A stretch of DNA of 64,000 nucleotides from Kitasatospora aureofaciens (GTDB lineage Bacteria > Actinomycetota > Actinomycetes > Streptomycetales > Streptomycetaceae). The position numbers were made by a program, and so were the translations under genes. The notes beneath the pieces were generated by a model, which worked only from the letters and a program-made list of their open reading frames with translations, was not told where the DNA came from and searched no databases. Below, piece by piece: positions 43,274 through 52,433 of this stretch. The stretch covers positions 1-64,000 of the forward strand of contig NZ_JPRF03000025.1 of assembly GCF_001188955.3 (NCBI RefSeq), written 5' to 3'. Positions within the stretch are counted from its first letter, which is position 1. Every line of letters begins with the position of its first letter.

Positions 43274-43703
43274 GCCGCCGCACCGTCGCCAACCGCCCTG
43301 CCCAGCAAGCCAGTTGGCCCGGGTCCGGGCGCGCGGGCCGACTGAGGCGCCCTCGTCCCCGGCGCGCTGCGGGGCCCTCCCGGAGGCCCGGCGGCCACGG
43401 GACCGGTGACCCCCGGCGCCCCAAGGCGTGTCCGACCATTCCCGCCGGGCGCGAGACGCTCCCCGGCCTTCGGCCGGGAGATGCCGCCACCCGCATGGAC
43501 TCCCCGGGGCGGCGGGGCCCGCGTGATCCGTTGCGCACCCGGTGGCCTCTGCCGGGCGGGGTGGGTGTTCCGGGCCCGCGCCGGCGGTGTCCGGCGCGCT
43601 TTCGACGCCGCCGTCGGCGGCGGGTTCGAGGGGCCCCGGGGCGGGCAGGGGTGTTCGTGGCGGGTGGCTGCCGTTGACGGTGGGGAGCACGTACGGTGAG
43701 GGC
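43274..43703. other. intergenic region, no gene supported
   Basis: 430 bp between dacB and the DUF2342 gene. No frame has good start signals or conserved composition. A TACGGT -10-like box at 43692-43697 lies 6 nt before the next start codon. Confidence 0.45.
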
Positions 43704-44888
43704 ATGACGAGCGCGAGTGGCGGGGCTGACATGGTCGACTGGAATCTCGCGGTCGCAACGGCGACCAGGCTGGTGCGGCCGGGGCCGGAGGTGAGCCGGG
43801 CGGAGGCGGCGGCGGTGGTCGCCGAGCTGCGCCGGCACGCGCTGGAGGCCGAGGAGCACGTGCGGGCGTTCACCGGGATGCGGTCGAGCAGTCTGGCCGC
43901 GGCCACCGCGACGCCGGTACTGGTGGTGGACCGTCCGGGGTGGGTGCGGGCGAACGTGGCCGGCTTCCGTACGGTCGTCCAGCCGCTGGTGGAGAAGCTG
44001 CAGGCGCGACGGGCGAACAGCGCGGCCGCGGGTGTGTTCGGCGCCGTGGGGGAGAAGGCGACCGGGATCGAGGTCGGGGCGCTGCTGGCGTTCCTGGCGA
44101 CCAAGGTGCTGGGCCAGTACGAGACCTTCGCCCCGGCCGAGCCCTCGCTGGAGGCGCCGGACAGCCCGGCGGCGCTGTTCGACAAGCCGCGGCTGGGCCC
44201 GGAGGGCCCGGGGCCGGGCCGGCTGCTGCTGGTGGCGCCGAACATCGTGCACGTCGAGCGCGAGCTGGACGTCGACCCGTCGGACTTCCGGCTCTGGGTC
44301 TGCCTGCACGAGGAGACCCACCGGACGCAGTTCACCGCGGTGCCGTGGCTGCGCGACCACATCCAGTCCGAGGTGCAGTCCTTCCTGGCCGAGACGGACG
44401 TCGACCCGGGCGCGCTGCTGGAGCGGCTGCGCGACGCGGCGGGTTCGCTGGGGGCGGGGCTGCCGGGGGCGGGCAACCGGGAGGGCCGGGAGAGCCCGTC
44501 GCCGGGGAACCTGCTGGAGCTCGTCCAGTCGCCCGCGCAGCGCGAGATCCTCGGTCGGCTGACGGCGGTGATGTCGCTGCTGGAGGGTCACGCGGACGTG
44601 GTGATGGACGGCGTCGGCCCGGCCGTGGTGCCGACGGTCGCGGAGATCCGGGAGAAGTTCCAGCAGCGCCGCGACCGCGGGGCGAACCGGCTTGACCTGG
44701 TGCTGCGCCGGCTGCTGGGCATGGACGCCAAGCTGCGGCAGTACCAGGACGGCGCGGTGTTCGTGCGGGCCGTGGTGGAGCAGGTCGGCATGGAGGGGTT
44801 CAACCGGGTGTGGACGTCCCCCAACACCCTGCCGACCAAGGACGAGATCCACGACCCGGCCGCCTGGGTCGCCCGGGTCGGGCGCTGA
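43704..44888 (+). CDS. zinc-dependent metalloprotease-like protein (DUF2342)
   Basis: 394 residues. The motif HEETHRTQF (HExxH) with a downstream LEGHADVVMD Glu matches the DUF2342 family, also annotated as F420 biosynthesis-associated. Other conserved segments: VDWNLAVATATRLVRPGP, APNIVHVERELDVD. Its substrate is unknown. The ATG at 43704 is 6 nt after TACGGT, suggesting a leaderless message. It lies between dacB and tilS, as in other streptomycetes. Confidence 0.9.
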   Translation: MTSASGGADMVDWNLAVATATRLVRPGPEVSRAEAAAVVAELRRHALEAEEHVRAFTGMRSSSLAAATATPVLVVDRPGWVRANVAGFRTVVQPLVEKLQARRANSAAAGVFGAVGEKATGIEVGALLAFLATKVLGQYETFAPAEPSLEAPDSPAALFDKPRLGPEGPGPGRLLLVAPNIVHVERELDVDPSDFRLWVCLHEETHRTQFTAVPWLRDHIQSEVQSFLAETDVDPGALLERLRDAAGSLGAGLPGAGNREGRESPSPGNLLELVQSPAQREILGRLTAVMSLLEGHADVVMDGVGPAVVPTVAEIREKFQQRRDRGANRLDLVLRRLLGMDAKLRQYQDGAVFVRAVVEQVGMEGFNRVWTSPNTLPTKDEIHDPAAWVARVGR

Positions 44889-45198
44889 CGCAGCCCCGGG
44901 GCGCGGGCCGCTCCGGGGCGGCCGCGGCCGGGCGATCCCGGCGCACAGCGGGGCCGTCGCCGGTCGGGGGCGGGCAAACCCGCTCGTACGAGTGGTCCAA
45001 TCAGGCAGTTGGTGGATGAAGATACGTTTCTCCATTCACCCGAACGTGGGACGGTGGTCGTACCGGTGGCGCGGGTGGCGTAGCGGGTCGCCACTTTCTG
45101 CCACCATCTGTGAGCGCCCGGTAACGCGGCGCTCATGCAGGTGCGCGGTTCCGGCCGCCCGCCGCAGTCCTGTCCCCTCCGTCGAGGAGTCGTCCGCC
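44889..45198. other. intergenic region, no gene supported
   Basis: 310 bp between the DUF2342 gene and tilS. It holds a long imperfect palindrome-like stretch with GGTGGATGAAG and CTCCATTCACC arms around 45009-45039, which could be an operator. No open frame is convincing. Confidence 0.4.
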
Positions 45199-46326
45199 GT
45201 GGGCCCTCACCCCGCTGTCGCCGCGATACGCCTGGCCGTTCGCCGTACGCTCACCGACCTCGCCGCCGAGGCCGGTACCACCTTCACCGCGCCCGTGCGC
45301 GAGCCCCGCCAGCGCCCGGCCGAAGCGCCGCTGGTGGCTGCCGCCGTCGGCACCACCCTGATCGGCAACGCCGCCCGCCACCCCTCCGGGCTTCCCCGCA
45401 CCCCGGCCGCCCCCGGCTCGCCGCTCGTCCTGGTCGCCGTCAGCGGCGGCGCGGACTCGATGGCGCTGGCCGTCGCCGCCGCCTTCGAGGCCCCCAAGAT
45501 CGGCCTGCGGGTCGGCGCCGTCACCGTCGACCACGGCCTGCAGCCCGGTTCCGCCGACCGCGCGGCACAGGTGGCCGAGCGGCTGCGCTCGCTGGGCCTG
45601 GACCCGGTCGAGGCCGTCCCGGTGCTGGTCGGCCGCGCCGGCGGCCCGGAGGCCGCCGCCCGGGACGCCCGCTACGCCGCGCTGGACGAGGCCGCCGAGC
45701 GCCATGGCGCGATCGCGGTCCTGCTCGGTCACACCCGGGACGACCAGGCCGAGACCGTGCTGCTGGGCCTGGCCCGCGGCTCCGGCTCGCGTTCGCTGGC
45801 CGGGATGCCGGCCCAGAAGGGGCGCTACCGGCGCCCGCTGCTGGAGCTGGACCGCGCGGCCACCCGGCAGGCCTGTTCCGCCCAGGCGATCCCGGTCTGG
45901 GACGACCCCCACAACTGTGATCCCGCCTACACCCGCTCCCGGGTCCGCCACGAGGTGCTGCCGGTGCTGGAGAAGCACCTGGGCGGCGGTGTGGTGGAGG
46001 CGCTGGCCCGTACCGCCCGGCTGTTCCGCGACGACGCCGACGCCCTGGACCAGTGGGCGTCCCTGGCCGAACGCGACCTCCGTACCGGCGAGGGCACCCT
46101 GGACGCCGTGAAGCTGGCCGAACTGCCGCCCGCCGTACGGCGCCGGGTGCTGCGCCGGGCCGCGCTGCGCGCGGGCTGTCCGGCCGGCGACCTGTTCGCC
46201 CGTCACCTGGAGACGGTGGACCTGCTGGTCACCGGATGGCGCGGCCAGGGGCCGCTGCACCTACCCGGGGGCGTCGAGGCCACCCGTAGGTGTGGCACGC
46301 TGGTCTTTCGGCGGCAGGGCGACTGA
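45199..46326 (+). CDS. tilS: tRNA(Ile)-lysidine synthetase
   Basis: 375 residues. The ATP-pyrophosphatase P-loop SGGADS is at 82-87 (VAVSGGADSMALAVAAAFE), followed by VDHGLQPGSADRAAQVAERL, LLGHTRDDQAETVLLGLARGSGSRSLAGM and YTRSRVRHEVLPVLE, all TilS blocks. It turns C34 of tRNA(Ile)2 into lysidine. The GTG at 45199 follows GAGGAG at 9 nt. hpt and ftsH follow, the usual actinobacterial order. Confidence 0.94.
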   Translation: MGPHPAVAAIRLAVRRTLTDLAAEAGTTFTAPVREPRQRPAEAPLVAAAVGTTLIGNAARHPSGLPRTPAAPGSPLVLVAVSGGADSMALAVAAAFEAPKIGLRVGAVTVDHGLQPGSADRAAQVAERLRSLGLDPVEAVPVLVGRAGGPEAAARDARYAALDEAAERHGAIAVLLGHTRDDQAETVLLGLARGSGSRSLAGMPAQKGRYRRPLLELDRAATRQACSAQAIPVWDDPHNCDPAYTRSRVRHEVLPVLEKHLGGGVVEALARTARLFRDDADALDQWASLAERDLRTGEGTLDAVKLAELPPAVRRRVLRRAALRAGCPAGDLFARHLETVDLLVTGWRGQGPLHLPGGVEATRRCGTLVFRRQGD

Positions 46327-46396
46327 GGGCGAGGCACGTCCCGGGGGAGCCGGCCGCCGGCCACACAGACCCCGAACGTTTGAGGACGTATCCCCG

Positions 46397-46951
46397 GTGG
46401 ACCAGAACGACATGGGCGCTGACCTCGCGAAGGTGCTCATCAGCAAGGACGAGATCGACGCCAAGCTCCTGGAGCTGGCCGAGCGCATCGACCGGGACTA
46501 CGCAGGCAAGGACCTGCTGATCGTCGGCGTCCTCAAAGGGGCCGTGATGGTCATGGCCGACCTCGCCCGGGCCCTGCACTCGCAGGTCACCATGGACTGG
46601 ATGGCCGTCTCCTCGTACGGCATGGGCACCAAGTCCTCCGGTGTGGTGCGGATCCTGAAGGACCTGGACACCGACATCGCCGGCCGGGACGTCCTGATCG
46701 TCGAGGACATCATCGACTCGGGTCTGACGCTGTCCTGGCTGCTGGGCAACCTGGGCTCGCGCGGCCCGGCCTCGCTCGAGGTCTGCACCCTGCTCCGCAA
46801 GCCGGACGCGGCCAAGGTCGAGATCGACGTGAAGTACGTCGGCTTCGACATTCCGAACGAGTTCGTGGTGGGCTACGGGCTGGACTATGCGGAGAAGCTG
46901 CGTAACCTCCCCTTCATCGGCACCCTCGCCCCGCACGTCTACGGCGGCTGA
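46397..46951 (+). CDS. hpt: hypoxanthine phosphoribosyltransferase
   Basis: 184 residues. The PRPP-binding motif VLIVEDIIDSGLTL is clear, and LLIVGVLKGAVMVMADLARAL, MAVSSYGMGTKSSGVV and VGYGLDYAEKLRNLPFIG are family blocks. It salvages hypoxanthine and guanine. The GTG at 46397 (TTTGAGGA 12 nt upstream) is chosen; the ATG at 46412 would remove five residues. It follows tilS by 70 bp. Confidence 0.95.
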   Translation: MDQNDMGADLAKVLISKDEIDAKLLELAERIDRDYAGKDLLIVGVLKGAVMVMADLARALHSQVTMDWMAVSSYGMGTKSSGVVRILKDLDTDIAGRDVLIVEDIIDSGLTLSWLLGNLGSRGPASLEVCTLLRKPDAAKVEIDVKYVGFDIPNEFVVGYGLDYAEKLRNLPFIGTLAPHVYGG

Positions 46952-47146
46952 GGGCCCCGTTCGGGCGATGGGCGGGAACAGTAGGTTGTTCCCGCCCGTT
47001 GCACCGGGGGACAAAGAACCACAGCCGTGTCGCCGCGCTCCCGCCGTGGGTGGGTGCGACTGCGGTACGGTCCAATAAACCGCTCTTCACATGAGCACCA
47101 ATCGGATGCGCCGCGGCCCACAAGCCAGCCGGCGCCGTTGAGTGGC

Positions 47147-47180
47147 AGGAGGGACGGGGCGGCAACGCCCCGCATGGATG
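47147..47180 (+). promoter_or_regulatory. structured ribosome-binding site of ftsH
   Basis: Shine-Dalgarno AGGAGGG at 47147-47153 lies 25 nt before the ATG at 47178, too far for normal use. Between them GGGGCG (47156-47161) and CGCCCC (47166-47171) form a perfect 6-bp stem with the GNRA tetraloop GCAA. Folding removes 16 nt and leaves about 9 nt between the site and the ATG, the ideal distance. A TACGGT -10 at 47066-47071 would give a leader of about 100 nt. Confidence 0.6.
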
Positions 47181-49229
47181 GACGTCAAGCGATACTTCCG
47201 TGCGCCGATCATGTGGATCGTGCTGGCCGTCCTCGCCGTCATCGTACTGATGCAGGTCGTTTCGGACTCGAACGGCTACAAGACGGTGGACACCGGTCAG
47301 GTCGTCGCAGCGATCGACGCGCACAACGTCAAGTCGGCGCAGATCACCACCGGTGACTCGAACACGATCAAGATCCAGCTGAAGGACGGCGCCACGCTGT
47401 CCCCCGCCGGCACGGGCAAGGCCCCGTCCGGCACCAAGTTCCAGGCCTCGTACATCGGTGACCAGGGCGTCGCGATCGCCGACAAGCTGCAGTCACAGAT
47501 GAACGACCGGAGCAGCGCCCTCACCGAGGGCTACACCGTCAGCCCCGAGAAGCAGAGCACCTTCGTCAGCCTGCTGCTGTCGATGCTGCCGATCGTCATC
47601 ATCGTGCTGGTCTTCCTGTTCCTGATGAACCAGATGCAGGGCGGCGGCTCGCGGGTCATGCAGTTCGGCAAGTCGAAGGCCAAGCTGCTCACCAAGGACA
47701 CCCCGAAGACCACCTTCGCCGACGTCGCGGGCGCCGACGAGGCGGTCGAGGAGCTCCACGAGATCAAGGAGTTCCTGCAGGAGCCGGCCAAGTTCCAGGC
47801 CGTCGGCGCCAAGATCCCCAAGGGCGTGCTGCTCTACGGCCCGCCCGGTACCGGCAAGACCCTGCTGGCGCGTGCCGTCGCGGGCGAGGCCGGGGTGCCG
47901 TTCTACTCCATCTCCGGGTCCGACTTCGTCGAGATGTTCGTCGGTGTCGGTGCCAGCCGCGTCCGCGACCTGTTCGAGCAGGCCAAGGCCAACGCCCCGG
48001 CGATCGTCTTCGTCGACGAGATCGATGCCGTCGGCCGGCACCGCGGTGCGGGCCTCGGCGGCGGCCACGACGAGCGCGAGCAGACCCTCAACCAGCTGCT
48101 GGTCGAGATGGACGGCTTCGACGTCAAGGGCGGCGTGATCCTGATCGCCGCGACCAACCGCCCCGACATCCTGGACCCGGCGCTGCTGCGCCCGGGCCGC
48201 TTCGACCGCCAGATCGCGGTGGAGCGCCCCGACCTCCAGGGCCGTCTGGACATCCTCAAGGTGCACCAGAAGGGCAAGCCGATCGCGCCCGACGTCGACA
48301 TGTCGGCCGTCGCCAAGCGCACCCCCGGCTTCACCGGCGCCGACCTGTCGAACGTGCTCAACGAGGCCGCGCTGCTGACCGCCCGCTCGGACAAGAAGCT
48401 GATCGACAACGGCATCCTGGACGAGGCGATCGACCGCGTCGTGGCCGGTCCGCAGAAGCGCACGCGGATCATGTCCGACAAGGAGAAGAAGATCACCGCG
48501 TACCACGAGGGCGGTCACGCCCTGGTCGCGGCGGCCTGCCAGTACAGCGACCCGGTGCACAAGATCACGATCCTGTCCCGCGGTCGGGCCCTCGGCTACA
48601 CCATGGTGCTGCCGGACGAGGACAAGTACTCCACCACCCGCAACGAGATGCTCGACCAGCTGGCCTACATGCTGGGCGGCCGCGCGGCGGAGGAGCTGGT
48701 CTTCCACGACCCGACCACCGGCGCCTCGAACGACATCGAGAAGGCCACCGCCACGGCGCGGGCCATGGTCACCCAGTACGGCATGACCGAGCGCCTCGGT
48801 GCGATCAAGTTCGGCTCCGACAACTCCGAGCCGTTCCTGGGCCGTGAGATGGGCCACCAGCGCGACTACTCGGAAGAGGTCGCCGGGCTGGTCGACGAAG
48901 AGGTCAAGAAGCTCATCGAGAGCGCGCACAACGAGGCCTGGGAGATCCTGGTCGAGAACCGCGACGTGCTCGACAACCTGGTCCTGGAGCTCCTGGAGAA
49001 GGAGACCCTGAACAAGGAGCAGATCGCCGAGATCTTCGCCCCGGTCGTCAAGCGCCCGGCCCGGCCGGCCTGGACGGGCTCCGCCCGTCGCACGCCGTCC
49101 ACCCGGCCGCCGGTGCAGTCGCCGAAGGAGCTGGCGCTCACCAACGGCGCCGCCGCCTCCGACACCGCTCCGGTGGACATCGTGAAGCTCCCGCCGCTGC
49201 CGGCCGCCGAGCCGCCGACCGAGGGCTGA
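47178..49229 (+). CDS. ftsH: ATP-dependent zinc metalloprotease FtsH
   Basis: 683 residues. Two membrane segments (about 10-28 and 130-150) enclose the extracytoplasmic domain. AAA module: Walker A GPPGTGKT at 221-228, Walker B IVFVDEIDAVG and the SRH with ATNRPDILDPALLRPGRFD. The zinc protease site HEGGH is at 443-447. A Pro/Ala-rich C-terminal tail follows. FtsH degrades membrane and regulatory proteins. The ATG at 47178 (MDVKRYF) is preferred; GTG at 47142 extends the frame but lacks a ribosome-binding site. Its start is set by an unusual hairpin (see separate entry). Confidence 0.95.
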   Translation: MDVKRYFRAPIMWIVLAVLAVIVLMQVVSDSNGYKTVDTGQVVAAIDAHNVKSAQITTGDSNTIKIQLKDGATLSPAGTGKAPSGTKFQASYIGDQGVAIADKLQSQMNDRSSALTEGYTVSPEKQSTFVSLLLSMLPIVIIVLVFLFLMNQMQGGGSRVMQFGKSKAKLLTKDTPKTTFADVAGADEAVEELHEIKEFLQEPAKFQAVGAKIPKGVLLYGPPGTGKTLLARAVAGEAGVPFYSISGSDFVEMFVGVGASRVRDLFEQAKANAPAIVFVDEIDAVGRHRGAGLGGGHDEREQTLNQLLVEMDGFDVKGGVILIAATNRPDILDPALLRPGRFDRQIAVERPDLQGRLDILKVHQKGKPIAPDVDMSAVAKRTPGFTGADLSNVLNEAALLTARSDKKLIDNGILDEAIDRVVAGPQKRTRIMSDKEKKITAYHEGGHALVAAACQYSDPVHKITILSRGRALGYTMVLPDEDKYSTTRNEMLDQLAYMLGGRAAEELVFHDPTTGASNDIEKATATARAMVTQYGMTERLGAIKFGSDNSEPFLGREMGHQRDYSEEVAGLVDEEVKKLIESAHNEAWEILVENRDVLDNLVLELLEKETLNKEQIAEIFAPVVKRPARPAWTGSARRTPSTRPPVQSPKELALTNGAAASDTAPVDIVKLPPLPAAEPPTEG

Positions 49230-49274
49230 TCCGGGCTCCCGCAGGGGACCCAGGAGGGAATGGTTGCCGCGTCA

Positions 49275-49292
49275 CCAGGGTTTGTACCCTGG
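49275..49292. promoter_or_regulatory. 18-bp perfect palindrome before folE
   Basis: CCAGGG-TTTGTA-CCCTGG at 49275-49292. The TACCCT within it fits a -10 box. It may be an operator overlapping the folE promoter, or the ftsH terminator stem. It is about 56 bp before the folE ATG. Confidence 0.4.
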
Positions 49293-49348
49293 AGGCGCGG
49301 CATCCGTGCTGTTCAGCCAGAGTCTTCCCCCAAGTAAGCGAGGCCCGC

Positions 49349-49954
49349 ATGATCGACCCGGTGACGCTCGACGGTCCGCCCGCCGTCGGGACCTTCGACC
49401 AGAAGCGGGCCGAGAACGCCATCCGCGAGCTGCTGCTCGCCGTCGGGGAGGACCCGGACCGCGAGGGACTGCTGGAGACTCCGGCCCGGGTCGCGCGGGC
49501 GTACAAGGAGATATTCGCGGGCCTGTGGCAGGTGCCCGAGGACGTCCTGACCACGACCTTCGACCTCGGCCACGACGAGATGGTGCTGGTCAAGGACATC
49601 GAGCTGACCTCGGTCTGCGAGCACCACCTGGTGCCGTTCCGCGGTGTGGCGCACGTCGGGTACATCCCGTCCACCAGCGGCAAGATCACCGGACTGTCCA
49701 AGCTCGCCCGGCTGGTCGACGTCTACGCCCGCCGCCCGCAGGTCCAGGAGCGGCTGACCAGTCAGGTGGCCGACGCGCTGATGCGGATCCTGGAGCCGCG
49801 CGGGGCGATCGTCGTGGTCGAGTGCGAGCACATGTGCATGTCGATGCGCGGCATCCGCAAGCCCGGCGCCAAGACCATCACCTCCTGCGTGCGCGGCCAG
49901 CTGCGCGACCCGGCCACCCGGGCCGAGGCGATGAGCCTCATCATCGGCCGCTAG
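49349..49954 (+). CDS. folE: GTP cyclohydrolase I
   Basis: 201 residues. First step of tetrahydrofolate synthesis: GTP to dihydroneopterin triphosphate. Zinc and catalytic residues lie in TSVCEHHLVPFRGVAHVGYIP and ECEHMCMSMRGIRKPGAKTITS. Family N-terminus FDQKRAENAIRELLLAVGEDPDREGLLETPARVARAYKEIF. The ATG at 49349 is chosen. folP, folB and folK lie 4.4-7 kb further on the same strand, with two minus-strand genes between. Confidence 0.96.
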   Translation: MIDPVTLDGPPAVGTFDQKRAENAIRELLLAVGEDPDREGLLETPARVARAYKEIFAGLWQVPEDVLTTTFDLGHDEMVLVKDIELTSVCEHHLVPFRGVAHVGYIPSTSGKITGLSKLARLVDVYARRPQVQERLTSQVADALMRILEPRGAIVVVECEHMCMSMRGIRKPGAKTITSCVRGQLRDPATRAEAMSLIIGR

Positions 49955-49979
49955 CCGGAGCGGGGCCGGACGGCAGGAC

Positions 49980-50768
49980 TCAGGGCACCTCGTGCTCCGC
50001 GTGCGGCGGAGCCGGGGTGCCCAGTGCGTTGCGGCGCTCCGGCATCCGGAGCGTGACCATCCGGCGCCAGCCGAAGGCCCGGTCGTACAGGTAGAGGGCG
50101 TGCACCCCGAGGGTGACCAGGGCCAGCTGCCGGCGCGACCAGCCCAGGATCCGCGCCATCCGGGCGGCGACCGCGAGCCCGACGTCCCGGTGGGTGCGGA
50201 TCTCGCCGCGGGCGCTGGTCTCCAGGGCGTGCCGGATGTACGGGCCGTGGCCCTCGGCGGTCAGCCGCAGCAGCTCCTCGTGGCAGTACGCGAGGTGGTT
50301 GTCCTCGTCGGCGGAGATCATCCGCATCGCCCGGCCGAGTTCCGGGGTGTCCCCGTACACCTTGACCAGCTGGCGCATCTGCTCGGCGGCGCGCTGTTCG
50401 GTGACCCGGCTGTGCGCGAGGTAGGTGATGATCTCCCGGACGCTCAGCGGGGCGGCGCCGTTCAGCCGCTCGTGGGAGAGGCCGATGCCCTTGCGCTCCA
50501 GCAGCATGCAGTAGTCGGCCTCGTCCGGGACGGGCACCTTGGGCAGGCCGCGCTTGTTCAGCAGCTGGGTGAAGATCCGGCCGTGCTTGCGCTCGTCCGC
50601 GCCGTGCCGGGCGATCTTCGGCGCGAGCACCGGGTCCCGGGTGAGGGCGCTGATCCGCTCGTTCTCCCAGCCGCCCTGGTCCTCACCACCGGCCGCGATG
50701 CTGCAGAACAGCTGGTACGCCTGGTCGTTCCGGTAGATCTCGTCGAAGAGCGATCGGGTGCTCAGCAC
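49980..50768 (-). CDS. ferritin-like (diiron) protein
   Basis: 262 residues, helical. Two ExxH motifs, GADERKHGRIF and SADEDNHLAYCHEELL, with preceding Glu-containing helices give a four-helix diiron site as in ferritin-like/rubrerythrin-type proteins. The C-terminal part has a hydrophobic stretch (QLALVTLGVHALYLYDRAFGW) and an Arg-rich region. Function unknown. The GTG at 50768 follows AGGAGG at 5-6 nt. The gene lies between folE and an esterase gene. Confidence 0.8.
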   Translation of the reverse strand: MLSTRSLFDEIYRNDQAYQLFCSIAAGGEDQGGWENERISALTRDPVLAPKIARHGADERKHGRIFTQLLNKRGLPKVPVPDEADYCMLLERKGIGLSHERLNGAAPLSVREIITYLAHSRVTEQRAAEQMRQLVKVYGDTPELGRAMRMISADEDNHLAYCHEELLRLTAEGHGPYIRHALETSARGEIRTHRDVGLAVAARMARILGWSRRQLALVTLGVHALYLYDRAFGWRRMVTLRMPERRNALGTPAPPHAEHEVP

Positions 50769-50900
50769 GGCGCCTCCTGCGCGGATCCGGGGCGGCGCCC
50801 GCCGGGGGGCGGACGGGCGGTCGCGATACGTCCCCCCGAACCGCCGGCCGGTCGGGACCGACCGGCGGGTAATCACTCGGACGCGCCGGCTCGTCGTCCG

Positions 50901-52055
50901 TCACCCCAGGTGGGAGCCCAGCCACTCCAGTGAGGCGGGCAGCTCCCTGGTCCAGCTGTCGAAGTTGTGCCCGCCGTCGTCCAGGTACAGCGACTCCACC
51001 TTGAACTGGGGGTTGGCCGCCGAGACCTGGGCGGCCTGCTCGACGAACTGGACGGTCTGCGGGTAGTCCGCCTCCTTGCGGGTGGAGACCACCAGCAGGT
51101 TGAGCGGCGGCGCCGGGAGGTTCTGCAGCCGCCAGTCGAGGTCGTGCTGCTGCGTCAGCGTCTTGTCGCCGTTGAAGAGGTCGCCGCCGGTGTACTGGTC
51201 CTGGCGCACCGCGAAGTCGCCGTGCAGGCCCGCGGCGTTCCCGTAGACGTTCGGGAAGCGCATCGACAGGCGCATCGCGCAGCTGCCGCCGGTGGAGTAG
51301 CCGAACAGGCCCCAGGAGCCGGCCGAGCGGCCGAGCCGGTACGCGCTGTGCAGCGCCGCGGGCACGTCCTTGACGAACCAGGTCTCGGTGCGCGGCCCCC
51401 CGGGGACGTCCACGCACTCGGTGTCCCGGGCGGGGACCACCGCCGGGCGGGCCAGGACCAGGACGGTCGGCGGCATCTTGCCGGAGTGCTGCAGCTCGAC
51501 CGCGGTCTGCAGCAGGGGCAGTTCCTTGAGCAGGTTCAGCGTGGTGCCCGGGAAGCCGGCCAGGGCCAGCACGACGGGGAAGCGGACCAGGGCGAACTTC
51601 GGGTCGAAGTACTCGGGCGGCAGGTAGACGAACATCTGGTCGGAGAAACCCGTCTCCTTGCCGTTGACCCGGACCGACTCGATCTTCCCGACCTCCTCCG
51701 GCGCCCCCTTGGGCAGGTTGCCGACACCCTCCAGACCGCCCTCGTCGGTCGGCTGGACCAACTGGTCGGAGACCGGTGTGCCGCCCTTGTGGTTCTCGTT
51801 GCTGGTCAGTACACGTTTCGCGCCGCCGGGGTTGAGCAGGTCGTCCCAGGAGGTGTAGAACCCGAAGGAGTTGTTCACCGACAGCGCCAGCACAGCGAGG
51901 ATCGAGACTTGAACGACTGTCAGCAGGCCGATTCGGCCGAGCACCGGGAGCGGGCGCTGGCTGGCCAGCCGTGGCCAGACCCACAGAGTGGAGACCAGGG
52001 CCACCACACCCAGTGCGAGCAGCGAGTTCACCAGCGCTTCGCTGGTCAGTTCCAT
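50901..52055 (-). CDS. membrane-anchored esterase (esterase D-like alpha/beta hydrolase)
   Basis: 384 residues. Two N-terminal membrane segments (about 5-27 and 38-62) and an extracytoplasmic alpha/beta-hydrolase domain with the nucleophile elbow GYSTGGS and a C-terminal DGGHNFDSW His. VYLPPEYFDPKFALVRFPVVLALAGFPG is the esterase D/mycolyltransferase-like core. Related proteins are mycolyl-type transferases and secreted esterases; substrate unknown. The ATG at 52055 follows GGAAGG at 9 nt. Divergent from the lysyltransferase-like gene. Confidence 0.86.
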   Translation of the reverse strand: MELTSEALVNSLLALGVVALVSTLWVWPRLASQRPLPVLGRIGLLTVVQVSILAVLALSVNNSFGFYTSWDDLLNPGGAKRVLTSNENHKGGTPVSDQLVQPTDEGGLEGVGNLPKGAPEEVGKIESVRVNGKETGFSDQMFVYLPPEYFDPKFALVRFPVVLALAGFPGTTLNLLKELPLLQTAVELQHSGKMPPTVLVLARPAVVPARDTECVDVPGGPRTETWFVKDVPAALHSAYRLGRSAGSWGLFGYSTGGSCAMRLSMRFPNVYGNAAGLHGDFAVRQDQYTGGDLFNGDKTLTQQHDLDWRLQNLPAPPLNLLVVSTRKEADYPQTVQFVEQAAQVSAANPQFKVESLYLDDGGHNFDSWTRELPASLEWLGSHLG

Positions 52056-52433
52056 GCCGTCGGCCTTCCGGTGGGACACTGTCGATGCAGGTTTCATCGT
52101 CTGGCGGTCCGTCAGGTAGGGCCACCGCAGCTAGGCTGTCCGGGCGCCCGGGCCGGCACGGGAGGGCGGGGGGAGGCCGGGGGCAACCGGCGCCCTAGAA
52201 TGCGGCGTCCACCGTACGTAACGCGTACCGGAGGGTCCTGTCCCGCCACGCGGCGGCGGCTCACGGCTCCCACCCCCGGCTCAACCCGCAGCGCGCCCAC
52301 GGCCCCGGATTACCGTCCTTTTCCGGGTCCTTGGTATGCGCATTGCCTGATGAAGGAATAGGCATGAAGGTCCATCACACGTGCTCCCCCGGAGTGAACG
52401 GACACCGCACCGCAGCCTCTACGCTGAGCTTCC
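52056..52433. other. divergent intergenic region with a possible short upstream ORF
   Basis: The gap between the esterase and the lysyltransferase-like gene. A 30-codon frame at 52364-52456 (plus strand) starts MKVHHTCSPG and has GAAGGA at 6 nt, then runs out of frame past the next start codon. It has the size of a leader peptide, but no conserved ending is recognised. TACGCT (52420-52425) lies 8 nt before the next ATG. Confidence 0.4.

Noticed and set aside
45009..45039. Imperfect palindrome GGTGGATGAAG...CTCCATTCACC
   Set aside because: Too many mismatches to claim an operator; noted only in the gap entry.
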